Shown here: piece after piece, positions 58,314 through 64,000 of the stretch
Layout: every line of letters begins with the position of its first letter
How positions within the stretch are numbered: position 1 is the stretch's first letter
Assembly: GCF_019429525.1 (NCBI RefSeq)
Contig: NZ_JAHXZL010000008.1
Span: forward strand, 62,001 to 126,000
Reading direction: 5' to 3'
DNA length: 64,000 nt
From: Sphingomonas folli
Lineage (GTDB): Bacteria; Pseudomonadota; Alphaproteobacteria; Sphingomonadales; Sphingomonadaceae
Made by a program: the position numbers and the translations under genes
The notes under the pieces: model-generated
What the model was told of the DNA's origin: nothing
What the model saw: the letters and a program-made list of their open reading frames with translations, nothing else
Database searches by the model: none

Positions 58314-59156
58314 TCAGCGCATCTGCGCGTGCAGCGCGCGAACCCAGTCGCTGTCGCCGCGCGCGTGATCGAGATGGGTCCAGAAATGGTCGAGGTCCGG
58401 TGTCTCCACCGTCACCCGGTTGCCCGCGGCGACGAGCGCGTCGGCGAAGCTGCGACCCTGCTCCCGGAAGATAGCGAGCTCCTGCCGGCCCCAGGAAAGG
58501 TGGAACGCGGTGTCGACCTTTCCCACCGCCAGGAGCGGTGAGGCGTCGGCTTCGGCGCCCGCGTCTACGAGCATCGGCACGGGCGACACCCCGGGTATCA
58601 CCGCGCGCCCGTGCGCGCCGCGCAGGTCATAAAGGCCGCTGTAGCAGAAGCAGCTGCGGATCACGTCTGGCGGCAAGTCGAACGCCGCGTGAAGGTCGGT
58701 ACGAAGGCTCGCCAGCGCGGCGAGGTGTGCGCCCGCTGAGTGACCCCCGACATGGATGCGCCTCGGGTCCGCGCCGATCTCCTCCGCGTGGCGCAGCAGC
58801 CAGGCGATCGCGGAGAGACAATCCTGCAGTTGCGCCGGGTGCTTCGCCGCGGGCGCGAGCCGGTACCCCAGCGATACGAAGATCGCGGGGCAGGCGGTGA
58901 TCGCCGGTGCGGCCAGCGCCATCCACTCCTTGTAGCCGTGCGTCCAGCCGCCGCCGTGGATATCGAGGAAGATCGGCAGCGGCGCGGCGACGGCGGCCTG
59001 CGGCGGGAAAAAGAGGTCGAGGCGTTGCTCCTCGTCCGCGCCATATGCCACGTCGAGGCGATGGGGCAGCGCGGCCACGGCATGCCGCCACAGCGCCATC
59101 GCCACGCCATGATAGCTGTCGCACGTCGCGTTGATCGAGGATTGCGGTCGCAGCAT
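58314..59156 (-). CDS. Alpha/beta hydrolase (kynurenine-formamidase/BD-FAE-like)
   Basis: The 280-residue protein has oxyanion HGGGW (in FLDIHGGGWTHGYKEWM), nucleophile Ser in VGGHSAGAHLAAL, an acid in the DADASPLLAV region and His in LDHFWTHLDH. The combination HGGGW with GHSAGAH and the early SYHGVAMALWRHA resembles formamidase/esterase enzymes of the BD-FAE group, which cleave amides or esters of small acids. No signal peptide. It is first of three minus-strand genes divergent from hyuA and likely part of the same pathway, perhaps opening or trimming the substrate. Confidence 0.8.
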   Translation of the reverse strand: MLRPQSSINATCDSYHGVAMALWRHAVAALPHRLDVAYGADEEQRLDLFFPPQAAVAAPLPIFLDIHGGGWTHGYKEWMALAAPAITACPAIFVSLGYRLAPAAKHPAQLQDCLSAIAWLLRHAEEIGADPRRIHVGGHSAGAHLAALASLRTDLHAAFDLPPDVIRSCFCYSGLYDLRGAHGRAVIPGVSPVPMLVDAGAEADASPLLAVGKVDTAFHLSWGRQELAIFREQGRSFADALVAAGNRVTVETPDLDHFWTHLDHARGDSDWVRALHAQMR

Positions 59157-59296
59157 GTGAGGCCTGATCCTGTCACCGGCGCTTCCTTCTCATCAGCGGC
59201 GATCCGCTGCTTTGCGCTCGGCGCAACAAACTCACGAAGATTTGGGTCAAGAATGGAATATCAATGCGGCGTGAAGCGGAATGGGGATTGTTCTGA
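59157..59296. promoter_or_regulatory. Divergent promoter region, hydrolase operon versus hyuAB
   Basis: The 140-base spacer is AT-richer in 59215-59270 and must carry both promoters. No regulator gene is adjacent, and no strong palindrome is visible. The hyuA ATG at 59297 has GGGGA upstream. Confidence 0.35.
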
Positions 59297-61336
59297 ATGA
59301 AGCGATATCGCGTCGCGGTGGACATCGGCGGCACGTTCGTTGACTCGATCCTGTTCGACGCAGAGACCGGGCGGACGCGTCTTGCCAAGGCGTCGACCAC
59401 GCCGGACGAGCCGGCGCGCGGGGTGTTGGAGGCCTTGTCGCGGTTGGGGATCGACCTGGCCGACACCGAGCTATTCGTGCACGGCACCACCCTGGGCCTC
59501 AACGCAGTCATCCAGCGGCGCGGCGTGGCCACCGGCATCATCACCAACGCTGGCTTCCGCGACATCTTCGAGATCGGTCGGGGCGATGTCCCCGCCGCCT
59601 CCATGTACGACTTCCGCTACCAGCGGCCGCCCTCGATCGTGCCGCGGCGCTATCGCAAGGGTGTCGCCGGACGCATCGCGGCGGACGGCAGCGAGCTCGA
59701 GCCGCTCGACGAGGCGGGCGTGGTGGCGGCGGCGGGCGAGCTGGTCGCGGCGGGTCTGCGCTCGATCGCTCTGTGTTTCCTCCACAGCTATCGCAACCCG
59801 TCGCACGAGGAGCGCGCCGCCGCGCTCATATGCGCCGCCTTTCCGTCGGTCGCCGTGTCCGCGTCGAGCGCGATCACGCGCGAGTATCGAGAGTATGAGC
59901 GCACCGCCACGGCGGTGGTGGACGCCTATATCAACCCGATCTTCAATGACTATGTCGGCCGGCTCGAGCGCGGATTGGTCGATGCCGGCTTCGACGGCAA
60001 GTTGCTCATCATGCGCTCGGCCGGCGGCGCGATGACGGCACGGACTGCGCGCCAGGCGCCGATCTACACGGTGCTGTCGGGGCCCGCCGGCGGTCTGATC
60101 GGGGCGAGCTATCTCGCGCGCGAGATCGGTCGCGATCGGGTGCTGACGCTCGATTACGGCGGCACCAGCCTCGACGCCGCGGTGATCGAAGACGGCGAGC
60201 CGCTGGTGATGCACGAGGCCCCTCTGGCCGACCTGCCAGCGCTGATCCCGATCTTCGACATCCGCTGCATCGGCGCCGGTGGCGGGTCGATCGCCTGGGT
60301 ACAGGAAGGTCTGCTCCAGGTCGGTCCGCACAGTGCGGGATCGCAGCCTGGGCCGATCGCCTACGGCCGCGGCGGCACCGAACCGACCACCACCGACGCG
60401 GCCTTCATCCTCGGCTTCCTCGACGCCGCCAATTTCCTGGGCGGCAGCGTGGAACTGGACGTTGAGGCGGCGCGCGCGGGCATGGAGGCGAAGGTGGCGG
60501 GGCCGCTCGGCATCGACCCTACCCGGGCGGCCGCGGGCATCTTCGACGTGCTGGTGGCGCGCACCGCCGGCGCGATCCGCGAGATCACGGTCGAGCGCGG
60601 GCGTGACCCGCGCGACTTCTCGATGCTCGCCTTCGGCGGCGCCGGCCCGATGATCGCGCCGCTGATCGCGCGCGAGGTCGAGAACGCGGAGTTGATCGTG
60701 CCCCAGTCGCCGGCGGTGTTCTCCGCCTGGGGCATGCTGATGTCGGACGTCGTCACCGACGTGGCCCGCACCGAGCTGCGGCCGCTCGACGACGCCGCCG
60801 AGGCGCCCGTGATGGCCGCGTTCGACGAGCTGGTCGCGCAGGCGCGCGCGGCGCTCGCCGATCAGGCGAGCGGCAGCATCGGGGAACGCATCGTGCGGCT
60901 GGTGGAGTGCCGCTATGTCGGGCAGGAGCATGCGCTCGAGGTCGAGCAGTCGGACGAGCAGCCGTTCGACACCATCCGCGCGCGCTTCCACGCGTTGCAC
61001 AAGCAGCGCTACGGCCACGCCATCGATACCGCCATCCAGGTGGTGACATTACGCGTGCGCGCCAGCGCCGTGCTGCCCAAGCCGACCTTACCGCGCGCGG
61101 CGGCGGCGACCGGCGCGGTATCGGACGCCATGCGAGGGCAGCGCGAGGCGTTCTGCTTCGCGCGGCGCGAGCGCGTCGCCTTCGTCGTCTACGATCGCGC
61201 CGGCCTCGCGGCGGGCCACGCCTTCGACGGACCGGCCATCGTCGAGGAAGGCACCGCCACGACGGTGATCCACTCTGATCAAGCCGTCACGGTCGACGAA
61301 TATGGTCATCTTATCATCCGCAGGAGAGTCGCATGA
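59297..61336 (+). CDS. hyuA: Hydantoinase/oxoprolinase family protein, subunit A (ATPase)
   Basis: The 679-residue protein has the ASKHA-like fold of HyuA/5-oxoprolinase-A: RVAVDIGGTFVDSILFD (phosphate loop), FVHGTTLGLNAVIQRRGVAT, GIITNAGFRDIFEIGRG, ITREYREYERTATAVVDAYI, YTVLSGPAGGLIGASYLA, VLTLDYGGTSLDAAVI and GAGGGSIAW. These match N-methylhydantoinase A, which uses ATP to activate a cyclic amide for ring opening. Family members also include acetone carboxylase and acetophenone carboxylase subunits, so substrate is open. It overlaps hyuB by 4 bases. Confidence 0.9.
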   Translation: MKRYRVAVDIGGTFVDSILFDAETGRTRLAKASTTPDEPARGVLEALSRLGIDLADTELFVHGTTLGLNAVIQRRGVATGIITNAGFRDIFEIGRGDVPAASMYDFRYQRPPSIVPRRYRKGVAGRIAADGSELEPLDEAGVVAAAGELVAAGLRSIALCFLHSYRNPSHEERAAALICAAFPSVAVSASSAITREYREYERTATAVVDAYINPIFNDYVGRLERGLVDAGFDGKLLIMRSAGGAMTARTARQAPIYTVLSGPAGGLIGASYLAREIGRDRVLTLDYGGTSLDAAVIEDGEPLVMHEAPLADLPALIPIFDIRCIGAGGGSIAWVQEGLLQVGPHSAGSQPGPIAYGRGGTEPTTTDAAFILGFLDAANFLGGSVELDVEAARAGMEAKVAGPLGIDPTRAAAGIFDVLVARTAGAIREITVERGRDPRDFSMLAFGGAGPMIAPLIAREVENAELIVPQSPAVFSAWGMLMSDVVTDVARTELRPLDDAAEAPVMAAFDELVAQARAALADQASGSIGERIVRLVECRYVGQEHALEVEQSDEQPFDTIRARFHALHKQRYGHAIDTAIQVVTLRVRASAVLPKPTLPRAAAATGAVSDAMRGQREAFCFARRERVAFVVYDRAGLAAGHAFDGPAIVEEGTATTVIHSDQAVTVDEYGHLIIRRRVA

Positions 61337-63048
61337 CGCTGGACGGCGCGACGGTCGAGGTCATCCGCAGCTATCTCGTCTCCGCGGCGGAGGAGATGCG
61401 GCGCACGCTGATCCGCACCGCCTTCAACCCGGTGATCTACGAGGTGCTCGACTTCGGCATCTCGATCTTCGACGCCGAGCTGGAGCTGATCGCGGACGCG
61501 CCCGGTCTCGCCTTCTTCCTCGGCGCGAATGATTACGCGATCCGCAAGGGCGTGGCGCATGCCGGGCTGGAGACGCTGAAGCCCGGCGACATCCTGATCA
61601 TGAACTATCCCTATTGGAATTCCGCGCACGCGGCGGACGCGACACTGTTCGCGCCGGTGTTCGCGCCGGGTGCCGACCGGCCGTTCGCGTTCACCTGCAT
61701 CCGTGCGCACTGGATGGACCTGGGCGCCAAGGACCCGGGCTATGTGCTCGATTCCACCGACATGCACCAGGAAGGGCTGATCTTTCCCGGCACGCGCATC
61801 TATCGCGACGGCGAGCCGGTGGGCGACATCATCGATATCATCCGCTTCAACTCGCGCATGCCCGGTCCGGTGCTGGGCGACCTGGAGGCACAGGTCGCCG
61901 CGACCCGGACTGGCATCGTGCGGCTCAACGCGATCCTGGCGAAGTTCGGCGCCGACGCGTTCGGTGAGGCAGTGACGCGGATCAAGGATCACAGCGACGC
62001 CCTCGTCCGCAAGGCGCTCGCCGAGCTGCCGCGCGGCAGCTGGGAGGCGGACGACCTGGTCGACGACGACGGCGTCAGCGACGATCCCGTGCCGATCCAT
62101 GTCCGCGTCACGATCGATGACGACGGCATGACCTGTGACTTCTCGGGATCATCGCCGGCCGTGCGCGGACCGATCAACATCCCGATCGGCCTGACCGAGA
62201 CGATCTGCAAGTTCGCGCTCAAGTCGCTCACCACGCCGATGCAGCGCAACAACGCCGGCTCGTTCCGCGCGCTCACGGTGGTCGCGCCCGAGGGAAACCT
62301 GTTCCACGCCGCTTACCCGTCCGCGACCTACACGCAATGGCCGGCGCATCTCGCGCTGGAGCTGGTCTACAAGGCCCTGGCGCAGGGTATGCCGGAGCGG
62401 GTGGCGGCCTGCTCGGGCGGGGACACGCTGGGATTCATGATGATCGGGCGCAGCAAGGCGACCGGCGAGATGTACGCGGTGTCGAACAACGAGCCGGTCG
62501 GCTGGGGGGGGAGTGCCACGCACGACGGGATCAACGCCACCAACCACATCTCCGGCAGCCTCGTCCGCAACACGCCGATCGAGGTCATCGAGATGAAGAC
62601 GGGCATGCGGATGGAGACGTTCGGCATCCGGCCAGACTCCGGCGGCGCCGGGCGCACGCGCGGCGGCGTGGGCACCGAGCGCTCCATCCGCTTCGTCGAG
62701 GACGGAGAGTTCCTGTCGATCACCAAGCGCAGCAAGGAGCGGCCCTGGTCGCTGCTCGGCGGGGCGCGACCCGAGACCAACGAGCTGTTGGTCCGCGCCG
62801 GGACCCCCGAGCAGAAGCGGGTGGGGACCTATCGCCTGCCGGTCCGCACGGGCGATCGCGCCGTCGCGCGCGCCGCGGGCGGCGCGGGCTATGGGTCACC
62901 CTATGAGCGTGATCCCTGCGCCGTGCTGGAAGACGTGCTGGACGGCTATGTCACCGTCGAGGCGGCCGAGCGCGAGTATAAGGTGGCGATCACCGGCTCG
63001 CTGGTCGACGAGGCCGGTACCGCGCGGCTGCGCGCGCCGGCAGCGTGA
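61333..63048 (+). CDS. hyuB: Hydantoinase/oxoprolinase family protein, subunit B
   Basis: The 571-residue protein is full length for HyuB: VEVIRSYLVSAAEEMRRTLI, RTAFNPVIYEVLDFGISIFD, KPGDILIMNYPYWNSAHAAD, VRVTIDDDGMTCDFSGSSPA, GPINIPIGLTETICKFALKS, RPDSGGAGRTRGGVGTERSI. It forms the catalytic partner of subunit A. The hyuA stop and hyuB start overlap (ATGA), showing a coupled A/B complex. No third small subunit (as in carboxylases with a zinc protein) is present, which favours a hydrolytic hydantoinase or oxoprolinase over a carboxylase. Confidence 0.9.
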   Translation: MTLDGATVEVIRSYLVSAAEEMRRTLIRTAFNPVIYEVLDFGISIFDAELELIADAPGLAFFLGANDYAIRKGVAHAGLETLKPGDILIMNYPYWNSAHAADATLFAPVFAPGADRPFAFTCIRAHWMDLGAKDPGYVLDSTDMHQEGLIFPGTRIYRDGEPVGDIIDIIRFNSRMPGPVLGDLEAQVAATRTGIVRLNAILAKFGADAFGEAVTRIKDHSDALVRKALAELPRGSWEADDLVDDDGVSDDPVPIHVRVTIDDDGMTCDFSGSSPAVRGPINIPIGLTETICKFALKSLTTPMQRNNAGSFRALTVVAPEGNLFHAAYPSATYTQWPAHLALELVYKALAQGMPERVAACSGGDTLGFMMIGRSKATGEMYAVSNNEPVGWGGSATHDGINATNHISGSLVRNTPIEVIEMKTGMRMETFGIRPDSGGAGRTRGGVGTERSIRFVEDGEFLSITKRSKERPWSLLGGARPETNELLVRAGTPEQKRVGTYRLPVRTGDRAVARAAGGAGYGSPYERDPCAVLEDVLDGYVTVEAAEREYKVAITGSLVDEAGTARLRAPAA

Positions 63049-63157
63049 CGGAGACGGCGCTCGTCGGAACGTCGACGCCGGTATCCTTCTCGCTTCCGAG
63101 CCGGCGACCGACCGGTGACATCGCCGCCGCCGCGAGGGGCGGTGACTCGGCCCTCTC

Positions 63158-64000
63158 TCAAGACGTGACCCGCCCGATCGGATAGAGGAGGTGGTCGCGA
63201 TCCTGGTAGGGCGAGCGGCTGTAGAACCACCTCAGGCGCGCGAGCGGGTCGGCCGCGAAGGCCGGGTCGGCCGCCAGCGCGGCGGCGAACGCCTCGGCGA
63301 GGGCGGGATCGGCGGCCAGCATCTCGTCCGCCATGGGCGCGACGACATAGGCCTCCATGTATTCGACTGCGTCGAGGCAGCCGGCGACGAAACCTTTCGC
63401 GAAGAGGGAGTCGGCGCAGGCCGGCTCGAGCATATGGATCGCCAGCTCGCCGAGCGGCTGATCCGTCGTCACGAAGGCCGAGCCGGCGGCGAAGGTTCGC
63501 CGCTGTAGCTCGACCAGCGCGCAGTCGGCGGCCACCGCAGGCCGCCGCTCCGAGATCGCTGGTGCCACCGTGACGTCGCGGAGGCGGATCGATTCAACGT
63601 GCACCTCCACCGGCTCGGCGGCGATCTCCATCGTGATGCCGTGACGCCCCAGCCGCTCGATCACCTCCGGCTCCGAGACGGGCACCCAATAGCCACGCGG
63701 GCGAGAGATGATGACCCCGGGCCGTGATCCGTGGAGCGGCACCTGCACCTCCGGGAGCGGCACGCCGAGCCAGCGCACCTCGCGCGCGCCGGACGCGGGC
63801 GAGTCGTAGAAGTCGGAGGCGATCGGACGAAAGGCGATCTCGCGCGCCGGCTCCGGCGCCAGGTCCCATGTCAGTACCGGGCTCGGCGCTCGGCCTGCGC
63901 GATCGCGCGCGGTCGCGTCGCGCAACGCATCGATCTGCTCGGCAGCGACCTTCAGGGTCGCCTCCAGCAGGGCATAGGTGCCGAGCACGCGCTGCCTGAC
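63158..64000 (-). CDS. C-terminal part of a probable M14-family carboxypeptidase (runs off the window)
   Basis: The minus-strand frame is open to the window edge and ends at 63158. The visible 280 residues have no zinc motif; they include VLGTYALLEATLKVAAEQID, AFRPIASDFYDSPASGAREV, PRGYWVPVSEPEVIERLGRH, AADCALVELQRRTFAAGSAF, YMEAYVVAPMADEMLAADPA and YSRSPYQDRDHLLYPIGRV. The Ala/Asp-rich section and the closing RSPYQDRDHLLYP are what I associate with the C-terminal domain of large exported M14 peptidases, with the HxxE zinc site expected beyond the window. The call is tentative. It is convergent with hyuB. Confidence 0.5.
   Translation of the reverse strand, partial: VRQRVLGTYALLEATLKVAAEQIDALRDATARDRAGRAPSPVLTWDLAPEPAREIAFRPIASDFYDSPASGAREVRWLGVPLPEVQVPLHGSRPGVIISRPRGYWVPVSEPEVIERLGRHGITMEIAAEPVEVHVESIRLRDVTVAPAISERRPAVAADCALVELQRRTFAAGSAFVTTDQPLGELAIHMLEPACADSLFAKGFVAGCLDAVEYMEAYVVAPMADEMLAADPALAEAFAAALAADPAFAADPLARLRWFYSRSPYQDRDHLLYPIGRVTS

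Noticed and set aside
59471..61018. 515-codon minus-strand frame opposite hyuA
   Set aside because: Antisense to a full-length, motif-complete HyuA.
1..64000. CRISPR array or toxin-antitoxin/defence island
   Set aside because: I saw no regularly spaced direct repeats with unique spacers and no Cas, restriction or recognised toxin genes; the ParB remnant alone is not enough to call a defence system.

Overview
The window is high-GC DNA from an alphaproteobacterium, most likely a sphingomonad (Sphingomonas or a close relative). This rests on two large TonB-dependent receptors, one of the oligosaccharide-type family common in Caulobacter, Xanthomonas and sphingomonads; on an MlaE/MlaF/MlaD/lipoprotein operon of the alphaproteobacterial type with a STAS domain fused to the permease; and on GC-rich palindromic spacers between housekeeping genes. 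No rRNA, CRISPR array, integrase or intact prophage is visible.

From 1 to about 15.9 kb the DNA looks like core chromosome: the start of an exported protein, a DctB/DctD-like two-component system (histidine kinase plus an NtrC-type regulator without its GAFTGA loop), a divergent outer-membrane porin, an MHS-type MFS permease flanked by two large palindromic elements, a quinone oxidoreductase, a DUF1192 protein, clpA, a DUF445 membrane protein, the four-gene Mla lipid-transport operon and tRNA-Ser(GGA).

From about 16 to 53 kb the DNA is accessory and patchy. It starts with a truncated ParB-domain protein and carries two decayed IS6-family transposase copies (36 kb and 52.7 kb) and a short dispersed intergenic repeat seen at least seven times. 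Its cargo falls into modules: (i) an Rrf2 regulator, a CPYC flavoprotein and a general-stress SDR; (ii) a probable six-gene operon (20.9-26.6 kb) with two catalase-related hemoproteins around an epoxide-hydrolase-like enzyme, plus a royal-jelly/yellow-type protein, an exported esterase and a broken small membrane protein, divergent from a Crp/Fnr regulator; (iii) a sulfatase locus with a formylglycine-generating enzyme, two sulfatases and a TonB receptor; (iv) four consecutive regulator/target pairs (three TetR, one LysR), two of them with clear repeated or palindromic candidate operators and one with paired direct repeats; and (v) an ArsR regulator facing a fatty-acid desaturase and a membrane-SRPBCC protein.

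From 53 to 64 kb lies a catabolic island: TonB receptor, exported TIM-barrel isomerase-like protein, NTF2-like protein, NCS1 permease, alpha/beta hydrolase, hydantoinase/oxoprolinase subunits A and B, and the C-terminal part of a probable M14 peptidase. It reads as uptake and breakdown of a nitrogen-containing cyclic compound such as a hydantoin or oxoproline derivative; the substrate is not readable from sequence.

The best candidate for an undescribed system is the catalase-related/epoxide-hydrolase operon. Several reading frames are broken (SDR at 45.5 kb, lipocalin-like gene at 46.4 kb with a G8 run, small membrane gene at 21.1 kb, IS6 transposase at 36 kb). Without reads, real mutation and assembly error cannot be told apart.
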